A stretch of DNA of 9,010 nt from Candidatus Aminicenantota bacterium (lineage in GTDB: Bacteria; Acidobacteriota; UBA4820; DSQY01). The position numbers and the translations under genes were made by a program. The stretch spans positions 1 through 9,010 of the forward strand of contig DAHXMK010000134.1 in the NCBI GenBank assembly GCA_027365515.1. Reading direction: 5' to 3'. The first letter of the stretch is position 1. Each line of letters begins with the position of its first letter. Under the pieces are notes generated by a model, which was not told the DNA's origin, searched no databases, and worked only from the letters and a program-made list of their open reading frames with translations. Positions 1 through 6,508 of the stretch are shown piece by piece.

Positions 1-34
1 GTTCGTTCTGAGCCAGGATCAAACTCTCCAGTTA
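1..34 (-). rRNA. rrs: 16S ribosomal RNA, 5' end (partial)
   Basis: Read on the minus strand, these bases carry the near-universal start of bacterial 16S rRNA: GAGTTTGATCCTGGCTCAG (the 27F primer site), followed by AACGAAC. The mature 5' end is placed at about position 34 by counting the eight bases that precede GAGTTTGATC in E. coli; it could be off by a few bases. The gene runs leftward out of the window, so almost all of it is missing. The AGAACGAAC continuation fits deltaproteobacteria and several other phyla and is too short to place the organism. Confidence 0.97.
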
Positions 35-160
35 ATTGGATGAGTTGTCCTAAAACGTTCGAATCCGGTCTGGAACCTTTCGGTCCCGTACAAGGCTGTG
101 ACCGTTTGCGCTACCCAGTTTTCAAAGAGCCGTCGCCTTTGCCCCCTTCGGGGCGGCAAT
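35..160 (-). ncRNA. 16S rRNA precursor leader
   Basis: This is the transcribed spacer between the probable P2 start (near 158-160) and the mature 16S 5' end. On the minus strand it carries a boxA-like element at 119-131. Closer to the 16S it has a hairpin at 72-87, with six pairs (one of them G-U) closed by a GAAA tetraloop. Such leaders normally hold antitermination and RNase III processing signals. The 3' partner strand of any processing stem lies outside the window. No protein gene is supported here. Confidence 0.7.
119..131 (-). promoter_or_regulatory. boxA-like rRNA antitermination element
   Basis: On the minus strand this reads GGCTCTTTGAAAA, close to the E. coli rrn boxA TGCTCTTTAACAA. 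It sits about 30-40 bases downstream of the P2 start and before the 16S gene, where NusB/NusE-dependent antitermination complexes load. The assignment rests on the motif match and the position. Confidence 0.7.
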
Positions 161-165
161 TAGAA

Positions 166-194
166 ATTATAAAACGTTTCTCTTCGCTTGTCAA
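166..194 (-). promoter_or_regulatory. rRNA operon promoter P2 (sigma70-type)
   Basis: On the minus strand there is a perfect -35 box TTGACA at 194-189, a 17-base spacer, and a perfect -10 box TATAAT at 171-166. Transcription should start near 158-160, about 125 bases before the 16S gene. A full-consensus housekeeping promoter facing the 16S gene is what is expected for the main rRNA promoter. A G-rich stretch, not an A/T UP element, lies just upstream of the -35 box. Confidence 0.93.
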
Positions 195-264
195 GCCCCC
201 TTGGCCCTTCCGGCCGGAGCTTCCCGGGCGCCAGCATTCCGCCGTTTCCCGAGCACGAAATCGA

Positions 265-293
265 AGTTTACAATAATTGACGTCTTCTGTCAA
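265..293 (-). promoter_or_regulatory. rRNA operon promoter P1 (upstream tandem promoter)
   Basis: On the minus strand there is a perfect -35 box TTGACA at 293-288, a 17-base spacer, and a -10 box TAAACT at 270-265 (four of six consensus bases). It lies 99 bases upstream of P2 in the same direction. That recalls the tandem P1/P2 arrangement of many rRNA operons, which can be regulated separately. Its weaker -10 suggests it is the lesser or the regulated promoter; this is inference. Confidence 0.75.
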
Positions 294-329
294 GGCCATT
301 TGAGTGAAGACGACCGGACATTGGGCCAG

Positions 330-357
330 CATTTCCGCCTGGAGCGGCGGCGAAATG
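330..357 (-). other. Hairpin after the transporter stop codon (possible 3' end structure)
   Basis: CATTT at 330-334 pairs with AAATG at 353-357, and CCGCC at 335-339 pairs with GGCGG at 346-350. The loop has six bases, and there is a two-base bulge at 351-352. It begins four bases past the stop codon of the minus-strand transporter gene and ends before rRNA promoter P1. No run of T follows on the minus strand, so it is not a standard intrinsic terminator. It may protect the mRNA 3' end or assist Rho-dependent release ahead of the rRNA operon. Confidence 0.4.
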
Positions 358-360
358 GAG

Positions 361-1551
361 TCAGTCACTGAGTTGGGAAATCTCACCTTCACCACGCCTG
401 GCCAAGAACGCTTGGGCGGCCCATGAGGCGGCGGCGAGAAGAGCGCAAAGTATCCCCAAGGCCCGCCACGAGCCGCAAACACCCATAAGCGCTCCGGCTG
501 CGAGCGGCCCGGTGCCTATGCCAAGCCCTATAAGGGTCTCATGAATAGCACCCTGCTTCGCGTTGTCGGCATCCGGCGTGTGCAGACCGTAGTAGATGGC
601 GAAGGTGTATGCCACGGCGTAAGCGGTCCCTCCAAGCGCCGGTATCAGCGCGAAGACGAATGGGGACAACGGCATTGCAAAAGCGGCCGCGAAGAGGGCC
701 AGAGCCAGCGAGCTCACAGCGGAAGTTATCGCCGGGCGTCCGATCCAGAACCTTGCGCGCGCCATCACCAGAAAAACAAAGAAGACCGCGATGTTCCCCC
801 AGGCGGCGTAAAGTCCGACGCTTCCCGCTGAAAAGCCTTGCGACAACATGATCTTCGGGTAGAGGAACATCATGCCGAAGAAAGCGAGCGTCGCCGCAAG
901 AAGGCCGGCTCTTGCCGCGCCCCTCAACCTGCGGGCTGTAGTCGCAGCTCTCGTAGCCGTGGCGGCATCCTCGGAGCGCGAAGCCTTGCCATAAGCGCCA
1001 GGCAATCTCTCGCCGTGGCGTCTGAAATGAAGCGCCACTGAAGCCGACAGCGCGAGGCACAGCGCCGTACCTCCGGCGAAAATCCAGCCCGGGTGGGCGA
1101 TTATCAGCGCGGGGCCCGAAACCATTCCGAAAATATTTCCGGCGCTGTACGATAGCGAAAAACGCGAGGTCGTCCCTGCGGGATCAGCTCCTTCCATCGC
1201 CTCCATTCGAGAAAAGAGCCCCTCGGCGCACGGGAAGAAAAAGCCGTAAAAGACGGTCGAGAGGCCCGCCGTGACAAAGAGCCACGCTGGAGAAGTCCAT
1301 AAAAGCCCCGTCAAGAGCGCCGCCGCGAAGAGCGCTAACCCCATGGCCATCGGCTTTTTTGCCCCCCACTTGTCGGAGCGCGGCGCGACAAGCAGCGCCG
1401 AGGCCACGTAAAGAATGTATGAAACGAAGTTCAACAGGCCGATTGAGAGCGGGGACATGTCCCACGCCGCGGCCCGCGTGTTCCAGGCACCCTGCAGCAT
1501 CCATAAAAGAGCGGAGAGCAGAAAAACCACCAGATGAAACAGCCCGAACAT
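361..1551 (-). CDS. Major facilitator superfamily (MFS) transporter
   Basis: This 396-residue inner-membrane protein is built almost entirely of hydrophobic helices and looks like a 12-helix MFS carrier, about the usual length for the superfamily. The strongest motif is the loop between helices 2 and 3, SDKWGAKK at about residues 59-66, matching the MFS motif A pattern (Asp, then Gly, then basic residues). A basic central loop at about residues 195-230 separates the two six-helix halves. The substrate cannot be told from sequence. The ATG at 1551 is chosen because the first helix starts right there; GGGAGG lies 12 bases upstream, a long spacing. The reading frame stays open upstream to 1974, but that stretch is not membrane-like and runs antisense to the next gene. 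A promoter with 17-base spacing precedes it. It is divergent from squalene synthase, so a role in isoprenoid or lipid export is conceivable but unsupported. Confidence 0.85.
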   Translation of the reverse strand: MFGLFHLVVFLLSALLWMLQGAWNTRAAAWDMSPLSIGLLNFVSYILYVASALLVAPRSDKWGAKKPMAMGLALFAAALLTGLLWTSPAWLFVTAGLSTVFYGFFFPCAEGLFSRMEAMEGADPAGTTSRFSLSYSAGNIFGMVSGPALIIAHPGWIFAGGTALCLALSASVALHFRRHGERLPGAYGKASRSEDAATATRAATTARRLRGAARAGLLAATLAFFGMMFLYPKIMLSQGFSAGSVGLYAAWGNIAVFFVFLVMARARFWIGRPAITSAVSSLALALFAAAFAMPLSPFVFALIPALGGTAYAVAYTFAIYYGLHTPDADNAKQGAIHETLIGLGIGTGPLAAGALMGVCGSWRALGILCALLAAASWAAQAFLARRGEGEISQLSD

Positions 1552-1619
1552 TTGCTGAACCCGCCTCCCTCTTGCGCGCCATGATGGCCCGGCTGGAGCC
1601 GCCTCCAGCGCAGGCAATG

Positions 1620-1648
1620 AATTTACTCCATCGCCCAAGCTTTGGCAA
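1620..1648 (-). promoter_or_regulatory. Promoter of the MFS transporter gene
   Basis: On the minus strand there is a -35 box TTGCCA (1648-1643, five of six), a 17-base spacer, and a -10 box TAAATT (1625-1620, four of six). The start would fall near 1613, giving a leader of about 60 bases. The -35 box lies inside a small inverted repeat, CTTTG-G-CAAAG at 1640-1650, which could be an operator or chance. Confidence 0.55.
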
Positions 1649-1669
1649 AGGCTAGAATGTCTCAGTGAC

Positions 1670-1698
1670 TTGCGCCTCTTCTCTCTCTTTGCGACAAT
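1670..1698 (+). promoter_or_regulatory. Weak candidate promoter of squalene synthase
   Basis: TTGCGC at 1670-1675 and GACAAT at 1693-1698 are separated by 17 bases; the two boxes match consensus at three and four positions. The start would fall close to 1705, leaving a leader of only about 9 bases before the ATG at 1714. A CT-rich run (1676-1690) fills the spacer. No better candidate is visible in the divergent gap. Confidence 0.3.
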
Positions 1699-1713
1699 GG
1701 CGTGGGGCGGCGC

Positions 1714-2781
1714 ATGGCCAAGGAAAACGAGACCGCGCAGAATCTGAAGAGCGACTGGGAGACCTGCTACCGGCTCCTGCCCGGCGTCTCGCGCACCTTC
1801 GCCATTGCAATAGCCGGATTGAAAGAGCCGCTTCGCGGCGCCGTCTGCGTCGCCTATCTCCTCTGCCGCATACTCGACACTTTCGAGGATGCCCCCGGCC
1901 TTTCGCCTCGCGAGCAGGGAGACCTCATCTTCCCTTTCATTGACTATATGAATGCAGGCGAGCTTCCGCCCCAATCATGGCGTGATAGTGCAGCGGCATC
2001 TCTCAAGAACGCCGCCTCGCCGAACGATACGGAACTCGTTGCCCACTCCTCCGATGTGCTGCGCTGCCTCTGGTCGCAGGGCGGCCCCGCGCGCATCGCG
2101 ACTCGCCGCTGGGTCTCCGAAATGGGATGGGGAATGGTCGCCTACAGCGGGCGTATGGGCGAAAGCGGCCTCAAGTCCATCCCCACCATGGCCTCGCTCG
2201 ACCGTTACTGTTACTACATCGCGGGAACCGTCGGCTACCTTCTCACCGACCTCTTCTACATCCACTCGGGCCTGATAAGCCAGCCGCTCTTCTACCAGTT
2301 GCAGGAGGACGCCCTGGACTTCGGCCTCGCCCTCCAAAAGGTCAACATCATTAAAGACATGGGCGAGGACTTCCATAGGGGCTGGTGCTTCATGCCAGGC
2401 GAGCTGCTCGCCGCCGGAGGCTTGGAGCCCAAAGACCTCGCCGACGAATCGAAGGGAGAAGAGGTGTACCGGGCGGTCCTTCCGGTTCTCCGCTCGGCCA
2501 CCAACAACTTGGAGCGCGGATGGCGGTACATGACTAGAATGCCGGTGGAGGAGAGGGAAGTAAGGCTCTTCCTGGGTTACAGCCTCTTCTTCGCCGCCAA
2601 AACACTCACGCTCGTGGCGGAAAATCCCCAGAGGCTCGTCATTCAGAACGAGAAGCTCAAGATAAGCCGGCTTGAGGTGGGAAGCGTCGTGGCGGCCGTC
2701 AACCTCGCGGTCTCGAACCTCGGCGCGATCGAAAAGCTCTGGCGAAAAACCACCGAGCCGCTTGCCACTTTCGCCGGTTAG
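1714..2781 (+). CDS. Squalene synthase, Erg9/FDFT1-like (squalene/phytoene synthase family)
   Basis: This 355-residue enzyme probably condenses two farnesyl diphosphates head to head, with presqualene diphosphate as intermediate and squalene as product. Family landmarks are in order: VSRTFA at residues 25-30, the first Asp-rich Mg-diphosphate motif DTFED at 55-59 preceded by AVCVAYLLCRIL, YCYYIAGTVG at 165-174, and the second motif NIIKDMGED at 211-219. DTxED and YCxYxAG resemble eukaryotic squalene synthase more than the bacterial HpnC/HpnD pair. No C-terminal membrane anchor is evident, unlike the eukaryotic enzyme. A GTG at 1702 would add four residues; the ATG at 1714 is preferred although neither has a strong ribosome binding site. 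Its stop overlaps the stop of the opposing permease gene. A (dehydro)squalene or phytoene product cannot be excluded without a cyclase or desaturase nearby. Confidence 0.85.
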   Translation: MAKENETAQNLKSDWETCYRLLPGVSRTFAIAIAGLKEPLRGAVCVAYLLCRILDTFEDAPGLSPREQGDLIFPFIDYMNAGELPPQSWRDSAAASLKNAASPNDTELVAHSSDVLRCLWSQGGPARIATRRWVSEMGWGMVAYSGRMGESGLKSIPTMASLDRYCYYIAGTVGYLLTDLFYIHSGLISQPLFYQLQEDALDFGLALQKVNIIKDMGEDFHRGWCFMPGELLAAGGLEPKDLADESKGEEVYRAVLPVLRSATNNLERGWRYMTRMPVEEREVRLFLGYSLFFAAKTLTLVAENPQRLVIQNEKLKISRLEVGSVVAAVNLAVSNLGAIEKLWRKTTEPLATFAG

Positions 2782-4202
2782 CTCGCTCTCGCCAGCCTGT
2801 TGTTGCTGAAACCATACGCGGCGTAAATCACCAGACCGATCCCAAGCCAGATAATGAACCTCAGCCACGCGGTGGCCGGCAGGCTGGCCATAAGATAGCC
2901 GCACAGGACTATTCCCAAGGCTGGAAGCAGCGGGAAGAGCGGCACCTTGAAGGGCCGGGAAATATCCTTTCGAGTGTATCTGAGCACGATAACGCCAGCG
3001 CAAACGATCATGAAGGCAAAGAGCGTCCCGATGGAACAGAGCTCCGACGAGACGTCTATCGGCGTAAATGCGGCGGCGGCGGCGACAATCAGGCCGGTCA
3101 TCAGCGTGCTGAGATACGGAGTGCCAAATCGGGCATGGACCCTTGACAATGCCGACGGCAACAGCCCGTCGCGCGACATCGAAAATATTATCCTCGGCTG
3201 GCCCATCATTAATACAAGAAGGACGCTCGTTATGCCGGCGAGCGCCCCGACGCTGATGACAGCCGAAGCCCACGGCATCTTGAGGACGTTCAGCACCAGC
3301 GCGATCGGGTCGGCGACGCCGAGCTCCTGGTAGGGAACGATGCCGGTCATGATGGCCGCGACGGCCATGTAGAGTACGGTCGCGATGGCGAGGGAGCCCA
3401 TTATCCCCAACGGCATGTCGCGCTGCGGGTTGACCGCCTCCTCGGCCGTCGTGGAGACTGCATCGAAGCCGACGTAGGCGAGAAACACGATCGCCGCAGC
3501 CCGCATCACGCCGCTGAACCCAAATGGCATGAAAGGATGCCACTTCGCAGGGTCAACGTGGCCGAAAGCGGCGACGATAAAGAAAAGGATCACCGCCAGC
3601 TTGACCATGACTATCCCCAGGTTGACGCGCGAACTCTCCTTGATTCCCCGCACCAACAGAAACATGAGGAGAAGGACTATCGCCACGGCCGGAAGGTTGA
3701 ACAACCCCGGCGCTTTGTCCCAGGGCGAAGCCGTCAGCTCTGGAGGAAGCGCCAAGCCGAATGCGTTTTGGAACAAGTTGACGAAGTAGGCTGACCAGCC
3801 GGTGGAGACGAGTATCGCCGCCACCATGTATTCAAGGATCAAGTCCCAGCCAATGACCCAGGCGAAAATCTCGCCCAGCGTCGCGTAGCCGTAAGTATAG
3901 GCGCTTCCCGCGACCGGAATCATTGCCGCGAGCTCCGCGTAGCACAGAGCCGAACAGGCGCAGGCAGCGGCGGCGATGGCGAACGAGAGCATAATCCCCG
4001 GGCCCGCGTTCTTGGCCGCCTGCACGCCGGGAAGAACGAAGATGCCAACCCCGATGATGCACCCGATGCCTATCGCTATCAGGTCCCAAACGCGGAGCGT
4101 CTTCCTCAGCCGCTTGCCCTCCGCCTCCGTCTCCGCCATCAGCTGGCCGAGGGGTTTCGTGCGCATCAGGGATGAGAACAACCCTCCCCGATTGCCGCTC
4201 AC
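2778..4202 (-). CDS. APC-superfamily amino-acid permease (cationic amino acid transporter type)
   Basis: This is a 474-residue inner-membrane transporter with about 12 helices. The N-terminus has the family's RTKPLGQLMAE lead-in at about residues 14-24. Helix 1 is broken and glycine-rich (GIGCIIGVGIFVLPG, 45-59), the substrate-binding unwound helix of APC carriers. Helix 6 and its following loop carry VGFDAVSTTAEEAVNPQRDMP, a signature of the bacterial CAT-like branch. These proteins exchange or import amino acids; which one cannot be read here. The chosen start is the GTG at 4202, which overlaps the upstream stop as GTGA, with GGAG and GAGG just before it. The ATG at 4166 (462 residues) is the alternative but has no well-placed ribosome binding site. 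The open frame extends to 4280, but the extra Arg-rich piece is a shadow of the upstream gene. The gene is convergent with squalene synthase and overlaps it by four bases. Confidence 0.88.
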   Translation of the reverse strand: MSGNRGGLFSSLMRTKPLGQLMAETEAEGKRLRKTLRVWDLIAIGIGCIIGVGIFVLPGVQAAKNAGPGIMLSFAIAAAACACSALCYAELAAMIPVAGSAYTYGYATLGEIFAWVIGWDLILEYMVAAILVSTGWSAYFVNLFQNAFGLALPPELTASPWDKAPGLFNLPAVAIVLLLMFLLVRGIKESSRVNLGIVMVKLAVILFFIVAAFGHVDPAKWHPFMPFGFSGVMRAAAIVFLAYVGFDAVSTTAEEAVNPQRDMPLGIMGSLAIATVLYMAVAAIMTGIVPYQELGVADPIALVLNVLKMPWASAVISVGALAGITSVLLVLMMGQPRIIFSMSRDGLLPSALSRVHARFGTPYLSTLMTGLIVAAAAAFTPIDVSSELCSIGTLFAFMIVCAGVIVLRYTRKDISRPFKVPLFPLLPALGIVLCGYLMASLPATAWLRFIIWLGIGLVIYAAYGFSNNRLARAS

Positions 4203-4906
4203 TTCGCTCCGCCCTCTTCTCGCCACGATAGCTCGAAAACGCACGGCCCGCCGCTTCTTCCTCCGGCGATGAGGCCGCACGTCGTGTGGGTGACCAGCGG
4301 TTCCTTGGCTCCAGTGGCTTCAAGAGCCCCGTAAAGATAACCCACGGCCGTCGAACAATCCAGGACGCTGGCCTTTTCGAGGCCGTGGTTGTTCATCGTG
4401 ACGCGGCATCGCCCCGGGCCTATTTCCTCGACCGTGAGCGTCTTGGCCACCTCCGGGCCGTAGCACTGGCGATAGATAATAGGAAAGTCCTTCATCACCC
4501 ATTGGGCGGGCTTCTTGCCGGCGAAGAATGGCCGGAAGACCGTGGCGGCCTGGCGCTTGGCGTTGAACCTTCCCGATTCGAAGGCGAGGCACGGATTCCT
4601 CGACGAGTTGGTGATAGGGCTCGCGCCTGGCGGGCTCAAGACACGGCTCATCGCTTCCAGGAACACCTTGTCCACCCAATCCGGCAGCGTGGAGCTTGGA
4701 AGAACCGCCCCGCTGAAGAGCTTCTTCTCTATGATTTGGCGCCTTTCCGGCGAGGCCGCCAGCCGAAGGCATTCGCTCTTTATTTCAGCGACCGCCTCAT
4801 CGAGATCGCGCCCGCCTTTCTTGCAGGTCTCCTCTATAAAGAGAAACCTACCTTTAACGAAGTCTCCCAACTGGTGTTCGTTCTCGCTCGCCATCATGGC
4901 CCCCAT
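4199..4906 (-). CDS. Uncharacterised soluble protein, coupled to the amino-acid permease
   Basis: This 235-residue protein has no signal peptide or membrane segment, and I do not firmly recognise it. The N-terminal 90 residues are charged and probably helical (VKGRFLFIEET near 17-27). The C-terminal third, from about residue 140, has FPIIYRQCYGPEVAKTLTVE, then IGPGRCRV, a GYLYGALEATGAKE helix and a closing GGPCVFELSW. That layout recalls the DUF2378/TIGR02265 and heme-NO-binding/V4R-like folds, where a helix and a terminal strand close a ligand pocket. This is a resemblance by eye only. Several Cys residues (near 28, 46 and in the last third) could bind metal or thiols. Three ATGs (4906, 4897, 4894) are possible starts; GGGGG between them favours the second or third. 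The 3' end overlaps the permease GTG, so the two are probably co-translated. A sensor or accessory role in amino-acid uptake is conceivable but unproven. Confidence 0.7.
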   Translation of the reverse strand: MGAMMASENEHQLGDFVKGRFLFIEETCKKGGRDLDEAVAEIKSECLRLAASPERRQIIEKKLFSGAVLPSSTLPDWVDKVFLEAMSRVLSPPGASPITNSSRNPCLAFESGRFNAKRQAATVFRPFFAGKKPAQWVMKDFPIIYRQCYGPEVAKTLTVEEIGPGRCRVTMNNHGLEKASVLDCSTAVGYLYGALEATGAKEPLVTHTTCGLIAGGRSGGPCVFELSWREEGGAK

Positions 4907-4941
4907 AAGGTCAAGAGTTTACACCTTTGGCCGCCGCGTTA

Positions 4942-4985
4942 AAAGAGGCCGCCTGTTCAGGCTCCGCGCGCGGCCCGCCCTCTTT
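4942..4985. repeat. Nested inverted repeats upstream of citrate synthase
   Basis: An outer pair, AAAGAGG (4942-4948) and CCTCTTT (4979-4985), encloses a tight 12-bp palindrome GCCTG-TT-CAGGC at 4951-4962 and a GC-rich stretch. It lies about 55 bp upstream of the citrate synthase -35 box and about 45 bp from the start of the divergent gene. That position would suit an operator serving either gene. No regulator is assigned. Confidence 0.4.
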
Positions 4986-5040
4986 CAGAGACGGGCTTTA
5001 GTGCCATTTCCCCCACATGCCGCAAAGAGCTTGCGTCCTC

Positions 5041-5069
5041 TTGACACCCCCTATAAGTGGCCCTACACT
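5041..5069 (+). promoter_or_regulatory. Promoter of citrate synthase
   Basis: There is a perfect -35 box TTGACA at 5041-5046, a 17-base spacer, and a -10 box TACACT at 5064-5069 (four of six). The predicted start is near 5076, giving a leader of about 126 bases. It is the only good sigma70 promoter on this strand in the gap and faces the gene directly. Confidence 0.75.
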
Positions 5070-5074
5070 TTCCC

Positions 5075-5158
5075 CTGTTGCAACCATCGCAACAGAGACG
5101 AGAGATCCTAGCGGGAGGCTCGCGGCTTGCAAAGCGGCGCTCCGCCCCGCCGGGGGGC
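5075..5158 (+). promoter_or_regulatory. Structured 5' leader of citrate synthase
   Basis: Three hairpins can be drawn by eye in the untranslated leader. The first is CTGTTGC (5075-5081) with GCAACAG (5089-5095), seven perfect pairs with a seven-base loop at the predicted RNA 5' end. The second is a long imperfect stem at 5111-5145 that closes on GCTT-GCA-AAGC. The third is GCCCC (5144-5148) with GGGGC (5154-5158). The second and third share bases at 5144-5145 and cannot both form fully. No known riboswitch class is recognised. The first repeat could instead be a DNA operator covering the start site. Confidence 0.45.
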
Positions 5159-5201
5159 AACGAAAACGGCTGGTTAAAGAAACGAAAAGAGGAGGTTCAC
5201 C

Positions 5202-6482
5202 ATGTCAATGCTCGAGAAGGTGCTTCAAAAGCAGATTCCCGAAATGCGCAACGACATCAAGGCGTTCGTGAAGGAACACGGCGCCAAGGTGATCGGTGAA
5301 CTGACCATTGGCGCGGCTTTCGGCGGCATGCGCGGCTTGAAGGCGATGGTCTGCGACACGTCAGAAGTGCCGCCGGACAAGGGCCTTATCATCCGCGGCA
5401 TTCCGATCGCGCAGCTCACGAGCAAGCTCCCTGAAGAGATCTTCTGGCTGCTGTGCGTCGGCACTCTGCCAAACGCAGAAGAGCTCAAGGACCTTCAGGC
5501 CGACCTCAAGGCCAGGGCGAAGAAGCTTCCCAAGTACGCCTTCGACGTCCTCGACGCCATGCCGAAGGACTCTCACCCGATGTGCCAGCTCGACACCGCC
5601 ATCCTCGCGCTCGAACGCGAGTCGGCGTTCCGGGCCAATTACACGGAGGGGATGAAGAAGGACGACTACTGGGTTCCGATGCTCGAAGACTCCCTCAACA
5701 TCATGGCCTGGATGCCAGAGATCGCCGCGTACATTTACCGCAAGAGCTTCAACAAGGGGCCGCGCATTCCAGCAGACCCGAACCTGGACTGGGGCGGCAA
5801 CTACGCTCACATGCTGGGCATTCCGGACCCGACCGGCGAGTTCAAGAACCTTATGAGGCTTTACCTGACGCTGCACAGCGACCATGAAGGCGGCAACGTC
5901 TCGGCTCACACCTGCCACTGCGTGGGCAGCGCCCTCTCTGACGCTTACTACTCCGTCTCCGCCGGCCTCAACGGCCTGGCTGGACCGCTCCACGGCCTCG
6001 CCAACCAGGAGTGCCTCGGCTGGATTCTCGAAACGATGGAGAAGTTCGGCGGCGCGCCCACCGAAGAGCAGCTCGCGAAGTATGCACAGGACACCCTCAA
6101 CTCCGGAAAGGTCGTCCCCGGTTACGGCCACGCCGTCCTCAGGATCACCGACCCGCGCTTCGACGCCTTCCACGCCTTCGGCGCGAAGGTATGCCCCGAT
6201 GACCCAACATACAAGACGGTCGCTCGCGTCTTCAAGGTCGTCCCAGAGGTGCTCAAGCAGGTCCAGAAGATCAAGGATCCGTGGCCGAACGTTGACGCGG
6301 CTTCCGGCTGCCTCCTCTACCACTTCGGGATGAAGGAGTTCAGCTACTACACGGTGCTATTCTCCGTCAGCCGTACCATGGGAATGGCCTCGCAGCTCGT
6401 CGTCGCCCGCGCTTGGGGCGAGCCGATCGAGCGCCCGAAGTCAATGCCCACGGCCTGGTTCAAGGCGCAGGCCGCCAAGTAA
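5202..6482 (+). CDS. gltA: Citrate (Si)-synthase, mitochondrial/eukaryote-like type
   Basis: This 426-residue cytoplasmic enzyme condenses acetyl-CoA with oxaloacetate to citrate, the entry step of the TCA cycle. The three catalytic residues are present at His264 (GPLHGLANQE), His310 (PGYGHAVLR) and Asp365 (NVDAASG). They match pig His274, His320 and Asp375 with a constant offset of ten. The stretch HSDHEGGNVSAHT and the conserved PKDSHPM segment are typical of the mitochondrial class and differ from the short dimeric and NADH-regulated hexameric bacterial forms. Geobacter is known to use this eukaryote-like class. A strong ribosome binding site, AGAGGAGG, ends six bases before the ATG, which fixes the start. 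The gene is monocistronic: its own promoter, a structured leader and an intrinsic terminator right after the stop. Codon use is GC-rich like the core of the window. Confidence 0.97.
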   Translation: MSMLEKVLQKQIPEMRNDIKAFVKEHGAKVIGELTIGAAFGGMRGLKAMVCDTSEVPPDKGLIIRGIPIAQLTSKLPEEIFWLLCVGTLPNAEELKDLQADLKARAKKLPKYAFDVLDAMPKDSHPMCQLDTAILALERESAFRANYTEGMKKDDYWVPMLEDSLNIMAWMPEIAAYIYRKSFNKGPRIPADPNLDWGGNYAHMLGIPDPTGEFKNLMRLYLTLHSDHEGGNVSAHTCHCVGSALSDAYYSVSAGLNGLAGPLHGLANQECLGWILETMEKFGGAPTEEQLAKYAQDTLNSGKVVPGYGHAVLRITDPRFDAFHAFGAKVCPDDPTYKTVARVFKVVPEVLKQVQKIKDPWPNVDAASGCLLYHFGMKEFSYYTVLFSVSRTMGMASQLVVARAWGEPIERPKSMPTAWFKAQAAK

Positions 6483-6508
6483 ACATCGCGCCAAACGTCC
6501 GCAACGCC

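Noticed and set aside
54..68. A tRNA T-loop-like string, GTTCGAATC, near the 16S leader.
   Set aside because: The flanking bases do not pair as a T-arm and no acceptor, D or anticodon arm can be built around it.
279..284. GACGTC palindrome in the P1 spacer and again in the leaderless promoter spacer (7648-7653).
   Set aside because: A given 6-mer is expected about twice in 9 kb, and the offset from the -35 box differs between the two promoters, so a shared operator is not supported.
1552..1974. Upstream extension of the MFS transporter to a 537-residue protein.
   Set aside because: The extra 141 residues are not membrane-like, overlap the squalene synthase start antisense and would place the start upstream of the gene's own promoter.
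1975..3543. A 522-residue open frame on the minus strand covering much of the squalene synthase and permease genes.
   Set aside because: It runs antisense to squalene synthase and out of frame within the permease, both of which have clear family motifs. Its translation is rich in Arg, His and Gly without any domain, as expected for a GC-rich shadow frame.
4916..4921. A -10-like TAAACT on the minus strand just before the unknown protein gene.
   Set aside because: The base matches are acceptable but no -35 box better than three of six is present at 16-18 bases, so it is not called as a promoter.
5361..6323. A 320-residue minus-strand open frame inside citrate synthase.
   Set aside because: Citrate synthase is certain on the plus strand; the frame is the usual antisense shadow of a GC-rich coding sequence, with Val/Glu/Arg-biased composition and no recognisable domain.
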